From the NCBI GenBank assembly GCA_031277685.1, contig JAITLV010000013.1, positions 21,012 through 85,011 of the forward strand: 64,000 bases of DNA. The letters run 5' to 3'. The position numbers and the translations under genes were made by a program. The notes under the pieces were generated by a model. The model made no database searches and was not told the origin of the DNA. It saw only the letters and a program-made list of their open reading frames with translations. Positions 46,509 to 56,687 of this stretch are shown here, piece after piece. This DNA is from Sphingobacterium sp. GTDB lineage: Bacteria; Bacteroidota; Bacteroidia; Sphingobacteriales; Sphingobacteriaceae. How positions within the stretch are numbered: position 1 is the stretch's first letter; every line of letters starts with the position of its first letter.

Positions 46509-48185
46509 ATGAAAATATCTTCATCAACTATCTTATTTATTTATATCATTGTTTTACTCTTGTCGGGTTGTCAGCAATATGATAGTTCATCAATTCTACT
46601 TGAAAAAGCACTAAAATTTGCGGAAACTAACCCATCAGCAGCTTTAAAATTCATCGATTCAATATACGATCCAGAGAATCTAAACAATAAGCAACAAATG
46701 CAATACATAGTTGCACATACTCAAATCTACCATAAAAACTATCTCAGTATCGCCGAAGACTCCCTTATATTTAAAGCGGTCGAATATTATAAGAAACATC
46801 AAGAGGACTCCAAACAAGTGGCCATTACCAATTTTTATGCTGGGGCAGTAGTTAGAAGTCAACGAAAATTCGATCAGGCAATGCTCTATTATAAAAACGC
46901 CGAAACCCACGCTAAACGGTCAAGAGATACAACGACGCTAGGCTTGTTAACATTTAATATTGCAGATCTATTGGCAGAACAAGGACTATATCAAAAAGCC
47001 CTATATAGTTATTCCAAAGCCGAGAAATATTATATCAACAATCCGCAAAAACGATCTTTATCATTTAGTTCAATAGGAAGAATGTACCTATTCGACCATA
47101 AAGCAGATAGTGCGTTTTATTATTTTCATCAAGGGTTAAGATTAGCAAAAGATATAAAAGACCTCAATTTACAACGCCAACTTGCTGAAAGTCTAGCAGT
47201 CGCTTACGAACAGGTTGGGAAATTTACGGAGGCTAGGGAATTTTTGAATAATTCATTCTCACTCAATACTGATAGTACAAGATTAGCGCGTTACTATTTG
47301 AATTTCGGCTTGCTTTATGCAAAAATACCGCTCGCAGACTCAACAGCATTTTATGCTGAAAAACTAAAATTGCAATTACCGTCAATTAAAGATAATTACC
47401 TATTGGCCAGCGCACTTAGTTTTCTATCAACCTATAAAAAAGAACAAAAACATTTCTCTGAAGCATTTGATCTTCAGGCTGAGCGAATGAAAATTGTTGC
47501 ACAAATTATGAAGGAGCGTGAAAACCAGTCAGTACTTAAGATAGAAAAACGCTATAACTATGAACAAATCAAAAAACAATATTACAAATCGCTATCTACA
47601 AAACAACGATGGATTATAATATTAATGGGTGTCGTAATTTTAGGTGGCATTTTATTTGCATTTTACTATGCCAAATATAAAAATAGAGAAATTGCCATCC
47701 AAACTAAAATGGAAACATTGAGTGATATGAATCGAGATTTGGAGACTATGGTTCAAAAAAAGAAAATAGACCTTCGTAGGGACCTGCTATGGCGATTTGA
47801 TGTAGCAAAGAAGTTTTTAATGATTAATAACGAAATAAATAAAAAGGGAAAAAGTACTTCTGAAAACAATTTGATGTTAAAACAATTCAATTCCATCGTA
47901 TATGACCGAGATTCCCCAGACGAACAATGGGACACCCTCCACCAAGTATTTAAAAACGCGCGTCCCGGATACTCAGAGAAGATTAAGAAAAAATATCCTG
48001 GATTAACAGAGACTGAATTTCGAATTGGCATCCTAACTTATGCAGATCTAAATATCAAAGAAATTGCACTTATTCTTAAACAAAGTCCAAACACGGTACA
48101 AACAAAAAGAACGTCACTAAGAAAAAAGCTAAACATTCCAAATGGTGGTGATATCGCTGATTTTATCGATAGATTAATCGATTAA
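46509..48185 (+). CDS. TPR-containing membrane regulator with C-terminal LuxR-like HTH
   Basis: The 558-residue protein has a lipoprotein-type signal (LLLSGC, Cys21). TPR helices lie at about residues 95-330 (AGAVVRSQRKFDQAMLYYKNAE, NIADLLAEQGLYQKALYSYSKAE). A membrane helix near 366-388 (WIIILMGVVILGGILFAFYYA) is followed by a coiled coil and a cytoplasmic HTH (LTETEFRIGILTYADLNIKEIALILKQ, SPNTVQTKRTSLRKKL). This one-protein arrangement of extracytoplasmic sensor and DNA-binding tail is common in Bacteroidota. The DUF3244 gene 228 nt downstream is a likely target. Confidence 0.88.
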   Translation: MKISSSTILFIYIIVLLLSGCQQYDSSSILLEKALKFAETNPSAALKFIDSIYDPENLNNKQQMQYIVAHTQIYHKNYLSIAEDSLIFKAVEYYKKHQEDSKQVAITNFYAGAVVRSQRKFDQAMLYYKNAETHAKRSRDTTTLGLLTFNIADLLAEQGLYQKALYSYSKAEKYYINNPQKRSLSFSSIGRMYLFDHKADSAFYYFHQGLRLAKDIKDLNLQRQLAESLAVAYEQVGKFTEAREFLNNSFSLNTDSTRLARYYLNFGLLYAKIPLADSTAFYAEKLKLQLPSIKDNYLLASALSFLSTYKKEQKHFSEAFDLQAERMKIVAQIMKERENQSVLKIEKRYNYEQIKKQYYKSLSTKQRWIIILMGVVILGGILFAFYYAKYKNREIAIQTKMETLSDMNRDLETMVQKKKIDLRRDLLWRFDVAKKFLMINNEINKKGKSTSENNLMLKQFNSIVYDRDSPDEQWDTLHQVFKNARPGYSEKIKKKYPGLTETEFRIGILTYADLNIKEIALILKQSPNTVQTKRTSLRKKLNIPNGGDIADFIDRLID

Positions 48186-48413
48186 GTCCTGTCCGATATT
48201 CGGTATTTTTTGTAGAATATGAAAATCCCCCCCTATCTCATCTCTATGGAAAACCTATACGCAATAACACATAAACAAATGAAATTCAATGAATTAAAAT
48301 AAACAAAAAATAATAACCTATACTTTGCTAAAATAAACCTATACCTATAAAATTCCCGAAAATAGCGTCAATATATTTGGCTCTCAAATTTTAACATTTT
48401 AAATACTTTGAGG

Positions 48414-48809
48414 ATGAAAAAACAAGTTCTATTGCTCGCTTTATCCATTGGAGCACTACTATCTCCATCAGTTGGAAATTCACAATTACTTCCTATTTCC
48501 ACAGTTGACCTAAATTTTCAATCTGATGAAATCGATCTAAGAGGAAGAATTGAACCAGGTGAAATCCGTAGAGAGATTAAAGCCATCTCTGCCTTCCTAC
48601 AAGCAAGTGATATCAAAGCGCAATTCCATTTTGATATGGGGACAGTGCAGATTTCTATAGTCGATCAAACAGGTACAATGGTATATAGCACCACTGTATC
48701 CAGTTCTATTGGCGAAGTATTGATTCCCACCACAGGTTTTCCTCCAGGAAATTATACAGTCACCTTCACAGCCTTATCAGGCGGAATAACTGGGGACTTC
48801 ACCCTTTAG
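48414..48809 (+). CDS. Secreted DUF3244-family protein
   Basis: The 131-residue protein from ATG 48414 has a signal peptide (MKKQVLLLALSIGALLSPSVGNSQ). A beta-sandwich follows with VQISIVDQTGTMVYSTTVSS and the closing FPPGNYTVTFTALSGGITGDFTL, the typical end of DUF3244 proteins. Such proteins are small secreted or periplasmic domains near TPR regulators and transport loci in Bacteroidota. Function is unknown. An in-frame TTG at 48408 is a weaker start. Confidence 0.8.
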   Translation: MKKQVLLLALSIGALLSPSVGNSQLLPISTVDLNFQSDEIDLRGRIEPGEIRREIKAISAFLQASDIKAQFHFDMGTVQISIVDQTGTMVYSTTVSSSIGEVLIPTTGFPPGNYTVTFTALSGGITGDFTL

Positions 48810-48826
48810 GAATTGACGAATAGCCA

Positions 48827-48862
48827 CAGACAATGATAACATTTAAATGCTATCATTGTCTG
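48827..48862 (+). terminator. Long perfect hairpin after the DUF3244 gene
   Basis: CAGACAATGATA (48827-48838) pairs with TATCATTGTCTG (48851-48862). The loop itself is the palindrome CATTTAAATG, so the stem extends inward past one mismatch. It lies 17 nt after the stop codon and probably ends the transcript. Confidence 0.7.
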
Positions 48863-48923
48863 TCGTTATTCACTTTATCGAATCTTCCGTAAAACAAACG
48901 TACTAAACTGAACAGGAAATTAA

Positions 48924-49877
48924 ATGCGTCGAACGGTAACATATAAATTTCAATCAAAAGCTTCCTCTTTTGATATAACAGGCAATCTTCCAAGCTTTGT
49001 TCAAAATATTCTTTATTATGCAAAGGCAGAAAAGATAGTTTTTAAAGAAGGAGTTATGCTCATCCAACACTATAGCCACGTTCTTTTCTATTTGGAACTT
49101 ACAACCTATGAACTTCACGCTGACCTTAACGCAAGCTATTTTAATGAGAAAACACGGCTATTCCTTTTTATGATGCTAAAAGGTAATATCTCCTTTTTTG
49201 CAAAGAATGGACTTCCAATTTCTCAAGCAGAACAAGATATATGCTACGCTACATACAATCGTAAAGAAGAGTTTCTCTATTTTCTTCCAAAAGGACAACA
49301 TCAATTTTGCTATATTATGCCCAGAACCGCTTGGTTAGATACAGGAACTGATCAATACTCGCGTCTCGGGCAATTCCTACAGAGTATGAAAAGTGATAGA
49401 ACTTTATTTGGACACTTGTCTCCATGTAAAATCAACCAAAGTTTACAAAGTCTTCTTGGCCACATATTTTCATTAAAATATGAAAATCCAATCGATCTGG
49501 AATTCGACCTAACTAAGTACATTAAAGCCACTATCAATCAATTCCAACTTTTACTAGATGAGAAGTTTTCACAACGAGTATACCAAATAAAAGAATATAT
49601 CGATCAGAATTTTTCAAGCCTGAATTTAGATAATAAAACACTTTCGTCCATCTTTTTTACCACTGAAAAAACTCTCATTAAAACTTTTAGACAAAAATTT
49701 GGAACCACACCCCATAATTATCTCACGAATGTTCGTATGGAAAAAGCCAAAAATTTAATGATTTTCGAAAAAATACCCCCGTCTCGTGTTTTCTCATTCG
49801 TTGGTTATTCTGATTTTAATAGCTTTCGGAAACAGTTCAAAAAGTACTTCGGAATACCTCCATCAGAGTGTTTTTAA
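48924..49877 (+). CDS. AraC-family transcriptional regulator
   Basis: The 317-residue protein has an unassigned N-terminal sensing region. The C-terminal AraC/XylS domain (about 218-317) has two HTH units: first YIDQNFSSLNLDNKTLSSIFF with TEKTLIKTFRQKFG, second KIPPSRVFSFVGYSDFNSF, then RKQFKKYFGIPPSEC. The GYSDFNSFRKQFKKYFG block is the family hallmark. It lies between the DUF3244 gene and the DUF6520-like/SusCD-TlpA region, so these are candidate targets. No effector can be inferred. Confidence 0.93.
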   Translation: MRRTVTYKFQSKASSFDITGNLPSFVQNILYYAKAEKIVFKEGVMLIQHYSHVLFYLELTTYELHADLNASYFNEKTRLFLFMMLKGNISFFAKNGLPISQAEQDICYATYNRKEEFLYFLPKGQHQFCYIMPRTAWLDTGTDQYSRLGQFLQSMKSDRTLFGHLSPCKINQSLQSLLGHIFSLKYENPIDLEFDLTKYIKATINQFQLLLDEKFSQRVYQIKEYIDQNFSSLNLDNKTLSSIFFTTEKTLIKTFRQKFGTTPHNYLTNVRMEKAKNLMIFEKIPPSRVFSFVGYSDFNSFRKQFKKYFGIPPSECF

Positions 49878-50337
49878 TAGTATCTTCTTCTAAACGTCTC
49901 CCTCAAAATTACCCAAGTGGTAAAAAACACACCTTTTGCCCTAATTATTAATAAAAAACACTTGAATTTGGTTTGTTTTTTCCTACCTCCTCCCCGTATA
50001 ATACAACGAACTTTAATATTAACAAAAGACGCTTACAGTCTAGATTTAGTCTGCATACCAAGGTACGGGCCATTTCTTGATGGTAAAGTTTCGACAAGAT
50101 GGCTAAAATCCATGACGCTATCTACATCCGTTGGTATGCTAAACCGGGTCGAGATCGGATGTCGAAATAAAGACGCAGGTACAGCGATAGGTACAAAGCT
50201 ATGGATTAGATATCCAGAATTAGACAGTTAGACCTTTCGGTTTCCAGGAAACTAATTGGTCATCAAATAGAACCCCTCGATTGTATGCTCGGAGGTTAAA
50301 ACGACATACAAGATTTATAAACTAAATGTAATTCATT
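49878..50337. other. Intergenic region, one doubtful frame
   Basis: This 460-nt gap lies between the AraC and DUF6520-like genes. Its second half (about 50030-50230) is richer in G+C than its surroundings and holds an open frame of 104 codons (49917-50231) with unlikely composition and no family motif. It may be a decayed gene or a structured leader of the next gene. I see no defined hairpin set or known RNA motif. Confidence 0.35.
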
Positions 50338-50697
50338 ATGAAAACGAAAAAATCAAAATTCATCGCGGGTATAACCGCACTAATCTTATTATTCGGAGTT
50401 TTCTTTATGGTAAGAGCAATGGAGAAGTCTAATCTCTCAAACAAAGATGTTTTAACTGAAGAATGGTTTGATTATACTGGTCCATCCCAAGATAGGGATG
50501 ACATTCAAAACCCCGACAATTACACGCTACACTCGGGTACACCAGCCTGTAGTTCCGGTACTAAACTTTGTTCTTTAAAAGCACCAAATGACGGAAATGG
50601 TCAACCTGTTTTAACAAGTAGTTTTGTTACCCAGGTAATGTCAGCTATTTCAACTGGAGGAACCCCATCAAATTCAAACATTAAATTGCAAAACTAG
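50338..50697 (+). CDS. DUF6520-like secreted small protein with two cysteines
   Basis: The 119-residue protein has a signal or anchor helix at residues 8-27 (FIAGITALILLFGVFFMVRA). The mature part has acidic and aromatic residues (TEEWFDYTGPSQDRDDIQNPDNYT) and a Cys pair in CSSGTKLC. The layout resembles the DUF6520 family of short Bacteroidota precursors, which also carry closely spaced cysteines. It converges on the SusD/SusC/TlpA-like operon and shares a terminator with it. It might be a substrate of the redox protein there, but this is a guess. Confidence 0.65.
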   Translation: MKTKKSKFIAGITALILLFGVFFMVRAMEKSNLSNKDVLTEEWFDYTGPSQDRDDIQNPDNYTLHSGTPACSSGTKLCSLKAPNDGNGQPVLTSSFVTQVMSAISTGGTPSNSNIKLQN

Positions 50698-50713
50698 ATC
50701 AGGGTCAAAAAGA

Positions 50714-50739
50714 GTAAAGGCGGGTGTAGCCGCCTTTAC
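50714..50739. terminator. Bidirectional terminator between DUF6520-like and SusD genes
   Basis: A perfect 10-bp stem GTAAAGGCGG (50714-50723) and CCGCCTTTAC (50730-50739) surrounds the loop GTGTAG. It lies in the 45-nt gap between two converging genes. Confidence 0.8.
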
Positions 50740-50742
50740 CAT

Positions 50743-52077
50743 TTATCGTTGATTCTGCACAAATCCCGAATATTTAATTGCCTCTAGCGGAATTAAAAGG
50801 GCATATTTACTTGACTTGGGCGTTAATTTATATTCTCTACCTGCAAGCCTCCGCACAAAAATAATATTATCACCTTCCAGGTTCAATCTCCTGACATCTT
50901 CAAACCTTCTATTTCTAAAGATGAATTCTTTTCTTCTTTCATTGAGTATAAAATTTCTTAATTCACTATCATTTTCTGGAAGTTTGGGCAACTCATCTAA
51001 GTGATACCTAAACTTTAAAAAATAATTTAGTTTATCTTTTCCTTCGTTTTTTTTACCATTTACCTTTAATGATGCTTCAGCAAAAGTAAGATACATTTCC
51101 GCCGTTGTGCTTCCAGTAAAATGCAACGTAATATCCTCGGCGAAAGTCCCCCGAAACTTGACTTTGTTATTGCTTTCCTCCCTAAAATATAACTTTTTTC
51201 GATAGTCCCCATCTTGATAGGTATTGTACAATAAAGTATCAACAAAACAATTCTGTTGAGTAAGTAATTCGCTATAGTTTGAAGTCCAGTGAATCACTTC
51301 CAAATTATAGCGTTTGAATGGAGTTTCTACTTCTCCGTTAATTTTAGAATAATCCAAGAGATCTGATCTTTCCTCAAGAACTCTTCTGCTAAATTCGAAT
51401 GCCTCGTCATAGTTTCCAATTGATAAATATATCCTTGCTAGCAGCGCCTTTACGGCGAGTTTACTAGGCCTTGTTTTTATAGACGTAAGAGCTGGAAGCT
51501 CATCTTCGCTCTCCTTTAGATCCGCAATAATCTTTTCATAACATTCTTTTATACTTGATCGTGGAAACTTCTTGTCAATATCAGCAGACAATCGAAGTGA
51601 AATTCCCAGCTTGTCACTATTCTCATTGCCGATATAGGGTAACGAAAACAAAGTCATCAATTCAAAAAAAGACAAACTTCTATAAAACTTTGCGGTTCCC
51701 GAAATCTCTCTAAAATCTTTATCACCTAGCTTTGCCTTTATTGCGAGTGCATTCTCAAGTACGACATTGGCGTAATAAACTCGTAAATAGAGCATGGACC
51801 AGGCAATATCGTCATTTTCCGAAACTTCCCAGGTATATTTGTTTCTAGTTGAAATATTAGCGATTGAATTCCATGTATCTTCCATTAGATAATAGTTATC
51901 GCTCAGATCTTCTCCAACTAAGGACATAGAATTAAAAATATTCTCATTATTAAGTAAAGCCCAAAGATCTTCCTTGGTAGAAATTGTAGCAAGCTTTTGG
52001 CTTGGTTTTTCATCCAGAAATTTACTACACCCACAAAAAAAGACCATAACCATTAAGAGTATCAAATAATTTTTCAT
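50743..52077 (-). CDS. SusD/RagB-type lipoprotein, second locus
   Basis: The 444-residue protein has a lipoprotein signal with FCGC (Cys17) and the start CSKFLDEKPSQKLATISTKEDL. TPR-like helices (GTAKFYRSLSFFELMTLFSLPYIG, PSKLAVKALLARIYLSIGNYDEAF) follow. The C-terminal LTFAEASLKVNGKKNEGKDKLN and NERRKEFIFRNRRFEDVRRLN confirm the family. It is 10 nt after susC and the last gene of the operon. The ligand is unknown. The locus lacks glycan enzymes. Confidence 0.93.
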   Translation of the reverse strand: MKNYLILLMVMVFFCGCSKFLDEKPSQKLATISTKEDLWALLNNENIFNSMSLVGEDLSDNYYLMEDTWNSIANISTRNKYTWEVSENDDIAWSMLYLRVYYANVVLENALAIKAKLGDKDFREISGTAKFYRSLSFFELMTLFSLPYIGNENSDKLGISLRLSADIDKKFPRSSIKECYEKIIADLKESEDELPALTSIKTRPSKLAVKALLARIYLSIGNYDEAFEFSRRVLEERSDLLDYSKINGEVETPFKRYNLEVIHWTSNYSELLTQQNCFVDTLLYNTYQDGDYRKKLYFREESNNKVKFRGTFAEDITLHFTGSTTAEMYLTFAEASLKVNGKKNEGKDKLNYFLKFRYHLDELPKLPENDSELRNFILNERRKEFIFRNRRFEDVRRLNLEGDNIIFVRRLAGREYKLTPKSSKYALLIPLEAIKYSGFVQNQR

Positions 52078-52087
52078 AATTTCTTCT

Positions 52088-55000
52088 TTAAAATTGTAGA
52101 TTCATTCCCACAGAAATTGTTTTTGGCAAACCAATCTCATTTTGTGGAGTCATCGGATCAATATCTTCATTATTAGCTCTCCATATAAAACCCAAATTGG
52201 TCATGTACATAAAAATGCTTAAGGACTTTATTTTTTGTCTATAAATATTGCTAAGACTATAAGAAATCTTTAGATCCGATAGCCTTATATGATCTCCCCT
52301 TAAAACATTTACCTCTGAACCATTGAAAAAACTATTTCGATAAGTATTGTTGGGATACAAAAATGAAGGTATATCGGTTTTCAATTCGTCACCCTTTTCT
52401 GTCCAGCGCCCTGAAAAATCGGAATGAATAGGTTTCCATGTACCAAGCTGTGAATAATTAGCAGTCGGTTTTCTGAAATAGTAACTAAACCTAAATCCGA
52501 TGTTTGCAGAGATTTGGATATTTTTATATGTTAAATCGTTTCGCAATGACCCAAACCATAATGGCCTCGCCGATCCATGCATATTGAGTTGATTTATGTC
52601 CGTTTTTTGTATAATATTTCTCCAATCTTCACTTTTTTCATTATTCAGATAACCCATTGGATTTCCGTTTTCGGGGTTCAACCCTCCCCACTTATAACTA
52701 AATACTGCGTAGGCTAACTGACCTTCAATTGGACTGATATCCTGTATATAGCTCATTGAAGGTTTGACTAATTGCTTATATTTACTAATTATAACTTTAT
52801 TGAAACTCAACAATACAATAGTATTCCAATTAACATTACCTTTAAGATTACTGCTCCTTATGTTAAGATCAAACCCTTGGCCACTGGTATTTGCACTGTT
52901 AATTGTCATTTCTGAAACCCCTGTTGTTGGATCTATAGGAGAAGCCCCCAAAAGATCATAGGTATTCTTCCAATAATAATCCAGAGAACCTGTAATTCGA
53001 TTGTTTTTTAAACTAAAATCGATACCAACATTCGTGGTTTTAACTCTTTCCCAACGCAACGAAGGATTAGGAGGATTAACAATCATCGCAAATGGTAGGA
53101 AAGTATACGGAGTAAGATATGAAGCATACTCGATAATACTATAAGCCGATGTATTTTTATTTACATTACCACTGTAACCGAAGGATCCCCTTATTTTTAA
53201 AGTCTTCAACCATTCTAAACTAAAAAAATCTTCACGATGAATATTCCAGGCGGCACCTGTCGACCAAAGTGGGCTCCATTTTCCATTGGTAGTTGCTCCA
53301 AAAAGATTGGATGCATCCTTCCTGCCACTGAGATAAACATCAATTTTATTATGATAACTATAGGAAATATTACCATACGCAGATACGTAACGGTCAATCA
53401 TAACATCCTTGAAAAAACCTTCTGTTCCCATCGATGCTGTCCCCCCAATATTATTATAGGTTGGGAGCTGCGCTGTCTGATCAAAAGGGGCAAAAAGAAG
53501 TTTTTCAGGATCATATCCATATAACCTGGAGCCATCCTCAGAATTTCTTACAGATCTTACCTCAAATCCTACGACAGAATTGATCTCGTGTATTTTACCA
53601 AAACGTCTGCTCAGGTTAGATTGGATACGGAAAGATTTTGATACTCCATCAGTTTCCTGCTGATTTAATATTCCTCCTTTGGGTATACCATAAGAATAAT
53701 CATTATCCTTTACTGTTGTATATAAATTTATCAGATTTCTAGCATAATAGGTCTCAAGACCATTTAACTTCTCTTCCCTCATAGAAGAATTTCCATATTG
53801 TCCTCTAGCTTCAATATCTAGCCAATCGAAAATCCTGTAGGATAGCCCAAGATCAAATATCAACTGTTTTGATATTTGCTTGTGATCATTGATCCGCATC
53901 TCCTCATATGGTCTATATTTCCAATTCAAAAGTTTATCATCAGTAATTTGGTCAAGAAATCTCATACGATACCCATAGTTAACAGCTAATGGTTCATCGT
54001 CATCCCCCACTAATTTTGCATATGGGTATATCGGAGATCCTGCCCCATACCCGCCAATAAAAATTGTATTATTAGTATTGCTGTAGTTGATTTTTGATTG
54101 TACGTTTAGCTTTTTGCCAAGATGCAATTCATTTGAAAAATTAAAAGTATATCTACGTACAGAATTTCCCCTTAGACTAGGCTTTTGATCATCAACACCA
54201 AGTGATACAAAATGATTAGAGACATTGTTTCCTCCGCTCAGATTAATAGCGTAACGCTGATCGACAGAGTTTCGATAAAAGTAATCCATGTAATCTCTTC
54301 GAGAGTCTATCTTCCTGTACGCATCTATTTGGGTAATTGCATCAGCTTCTGATATCTCCCCTTCCTTTTGAAGTTGCAATAGTTCAATCACTGGGGAAAG
54401 GGCTGGCTTTTTTTTATTTGTGATCTGATTATTATAGTATCCCTTTTCAAATAATAAAATTTCCATATCAATAAACTCTGAGCTTGATGTCTGTTTGAGC
54501 CGAAACAAATCCGGTTTATAACCAACCGAAAAATTTGAAGAAAAATTGAGAGATTCCTTCGTTGCTTTTTTTCCTTTTTTTGTTGTTATTACAATAACAC
54601 CATTTCCAGCTTTGGCCCCCCAAATTGAGGACGCTGCTGCATCTTTAAGTATCGTGACATTTTCAATATCATTTGGATTTATATTCTCCATTTTACCTTC
54701 ATAAGGAAAATTATCGACAACTATTAAAGGGCTATTGGCTCCCTCAATACTTGTTATACCTCGAATATCCAATTTACCATCCGACAGTGTTGGGTTATTT
54801 ATATTGTAATTCCTTCGATCAAATGAAAGTGACGTCGTCATGTCTTCCAATCTATTTAATAGATTCGAGGACAAAGAGCGCTGTATTTCTTCCTTACCTA
54901 ACACTTCAAAAGAACCAGTCACTTTTTCTTTCGACATTTTCTGATAGCCTGTGTTAATTTCAACCTCCTCCAGTTGATTATTTTCAGGACTCATTTCAAA

Positions 55001-55273
55001 TATCAAATAGTCTTTAAAAGGCTTATAAATGAGTTTTTTTCGTCTATAACCTATATGTGTGCATTCTATCTCTAAACGCACACCTGTATCGCCTATTTCA
55101 ATACTATTATTCTTTACTTGAACTACTTTCCCATCAACCGCAATGTTGTAGTTTATCAATAATTCAGTTGACAATGAATCCTTAACGATCAAAGAAACCT
55201 GCTTTTGCCCTAGAACAGATGACGTTATGGTAAAACAACAAAAAATCAACATACATTTTAATATAATTTTCAT
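52088..55273 (-). CDS. SusC/RagA-type TonB-dependent transporter, second locus
   Basis: The 1061-residue protein has a signal peptide ending SSVLGQ and a short regulatory-like domain. The plug has NSPLIVVDNFPYEG and IENVTILKDAAASSIWGAKAGNGVIVITTKKG, the SusC signature. The barrel ends TISVGMNLQF. It has no STN domain, so unlike the transporter at 26.0 kb it is not expected to signal to a FecR protein. It sits 1 nt after the TlpA-like gene and 10 nt before susD. Confidence 0.94.
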   Translation of the reverse strand: MKIILKCMLIFCCFTITSSVLGQKQVSLIVKDSLSTELLINYNIAVDGKVVQVKNNSIEIGDTGVRLEIECTHIGYRRKKLIYKPFKDYLIFEMSPENNQLEEVEINTGYQKMSKEKVTGSFEVLGKEEIQRSLSSNLLNRLEDMTTSLSFDRRNYNINNPTLSDGKLDIRGITSIEGANSPLIVVDNFPYEGKMENINPNDIENVTILKDAAASSIWGAKAGNGVIVITTKKGKKATKESLNFSSNFSVGYKPDLFRLKQTSSSEFIDMEILLFEKGYYNNQITNKKKPALSPVIELLQLQKEGEISEADAITQIDAYRKIDSRRDYMDYFYRNSVDQRYAINLSGGNNVSNHFVSLGVDDQKPSLRGNSVRRYTFNFSNELHLGKKLNVQSKINYSNTNNTIFIGGYGAGSPIYPYAKLVGDDDEPLAVNYGYRMRFLDQITDDKLLNWKYRPYEEMRINDHKQISKQLIFDLGLSYRIFDWLDIEARGQYGNSSMREEKLNGLETYYARNLINLYTTVKDNDYSYGIPKGGILNQQETDGVSKSFRIQSNLSRRFGKIHEINSVVGFEVRSVRNSEDGSRLYGYDPEKLLFAPFDQTAQLPTYNNIGGTASMGTEGFFKDVMIDRYVSAYGNISYSYHNKIDVYLSGRKDASNLFGATTNGKWSPLWSTGAAWNIHREDFFSLEWLKTLKIRGSFGYSGNVNKNTSAYSIIEYASYLTPYTFLPFAMIVNPPNPSLRWERVKTTNVGIDFSLKNNRITGSLDYYWKNTYDLLGASPIDPTTGVSEMTINSANTSGQGFDLNIRSSNLKGNVNWNTIVLLSFNKVIISKYKQLVKPSMSYIQDISPIEGQLAYAVFSYKWGGLNPENGNPMGYLNNEKSEDWRNIIQKTDINQLNMHGSARPLWFGSLRNDLTYKNIQISANIGFRFSYYFRKPTANYSQLGTWKPIHSDFSGRWTEKGDELKTDIPSFLYPNNTYRNSFFNGSEVNVLRGDHIRLSDLKISYSLSNIYRQKIKSLSIFMYMTNLGFIWRANNEDIDPMTPQNEIGLPKTISVGMNLQF

Positions 55274-55274
55274 A

Positions 55275-56687
55275 TTACCTGTCCGTTATTTTAATTGTAT
55301 TTATTCTCGCTTCTGTGGCTATCAACTGACAGCCACTTTCTTTGATTAATCCTATCAATTCTTCAGAATTAAGATCGGAAAGTGTTCTCTTGGGGACATA
55401 TACTTTCTTGGATATCTGCTCATTGTCTAGTATCGGAATATGGTTCGGGAGCCTGTTATAAGCATCTATTAAATAATACAACTGTATATATTTGCCTTCT
55501 TTAGGTGGATTATTAGATTTTGAATTCCTAATTATCTCATAAACTTTAACTTTTGATGGCCCGAAAGAAATATCCACATTTAAATATCTACTCAGCTCCG
55601 TCAGTACCGTGCTCCTAAATTCTAAATCGGATATTTTAGAAGGGACTCTCTCCTCAAAGCATAATGCATTTTTTGATAACCAAACAATCTTATCACCCAT
55701 AGATTTATGATAGGAAATATCACCTATCGTTAATCTTGTTTTCATCAAATTAAATCTGTTCGTTGAAATTGATGGAAGCTTAAAAGCATACTCCAATAAT
55801 TCTTTAATTGAAAAATTAAAGAGTGATAATTGACTATAACTCTTCAAAGTATCAATCATCTTAATCTCTGAAGGAAGAATATCTTTTCTATAACTGCCGA
55901 CAATAGTATACATCAGTCGGCTATTAGTGTCAATTGACTCAAGAAGTGATTTTTGAATCGCCTTGTCATTTTTAACATATAGTAACTTATCTTCTTCGTT
56001 CGCCAAAATCATCTGAATATTTTGTTCGGAAAGTGACTCATAGCCGCCTATATGGACAACTTTGCTGTTTTTTATAAAAACAACATGCGGAACAAGTTCA
56101 TGAGGAAAATATCTTGCAATATTTTTTCCATCGGTAACTAAATTCAAAGTCGTGTTTTTAATAGTACTGTTTTGAGACTTGAACTTCTCTATCTCATCCC
56201 TCCTTTGCTCGGTTATGGGAATAATTGCAATATGAGATTTTAGCTCGGAAGATAGCTCTCCACTATGTTTGATTCCTGTAATGCAGCTACCACACCAGGT
56301 ATTCCAGAAATCCAATACTATTACTTTCTTATCTCTATAATCATTCAAGGTTATTGCTTCATTTTCATGCTGATGATCTATTATCTGTAATGGCATATTC
56401 CATAGAAGATTTGGAATAGTGTCCCCTATCCCAAGCGATTGCATTGCAGAGTTCCGATCTGATTGACCACGTACCTGACAAAAAATAAGCAGGCAAAAAA
56501 ACAGTAAAGGACACCTAATAGAAAGTAAAAGTTTAAGGAAGTTTGAGCTGAGCGAATCATATGCTCTCAGTTTATCTGTCTTCGACCCATCCGCCCCACC
56601 TAAACGGTGAGGCTTCTGAGCCAATAAACTAAACATAGAAACTGAAAAATATTTCTTGGTAATTGTATATAATATAATTGGATTCAT
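55275..56687 (-). CDS. TlpA-like thioredoxin-fold protein of a SusCD operon
   Basis: The 470-residue protein has a TlpA/thioredoxin domain at about residues 88-235 with the active-site motif FWNTWCGSC and the cis-Pro segment HELVPHVVFI. A C-terminal region of about 230 residues ends GCQLIATEARINTIKITDR and may be DUF3738-like (weak). The hydrophobic signal (CPLLFFCLLIFC) lies near residues 59-70 behind an unusually long N-terminus. The start is nevertheless supported by a 4-nt overlap with the preceding gene. It should reduce or isomerise disulfides in the periplasm for substrates of the adjacent SusC/SusD pair. Confidence 0.82.
   Translation of the reverse strand: MNPIILYTITKKYFSVSMFSLLAQKPHRLGGADGSKTDKLRAYDSLSSNFLKLLLSIRCPLLFFCLLIFCQVRGQSDRNSAMQSLGIGDTIPNLLWNMPLQIIDHQHENEAITLNDYRDKKVIVLDFWNTWCGSCITGIKHSGELSSELKSHIAIIPITEQRRDEIEKFKSQNSTIKNTTLNLVTDGKNIARYFPHELVPHVVFIKNSKVVHIGGYESLSEQNIQMILANEEDKLLYVKNDKAIQKSLLESIDTNSRLMYTIVGSYRKDILPSEIKMIDTLKSYSQLSLFNFSIKELLEYAFKLPSISTNRFNLMKTRLTIGDISYHKSMGDKIVWLSKNALCFEERVPSKISDLEFRSTVLTELSRYLNVDISFGPSKVKVYEIIRNSKSNNPPKEGKYIQLYYLIDAYNRLPNHIPILDNEQISKKVYVPKRTLSDLNSEELIGLIKESGCQLIATEARINTIKITDR

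Noticed and set aside
49917..50231. 104-codon plus-strand frame before the DUF6520-like gene
   Set aside because: It has no family motif, an unlikely residue composition and no ribosome binding site; it is more likely a decayed or untranslated sequence.
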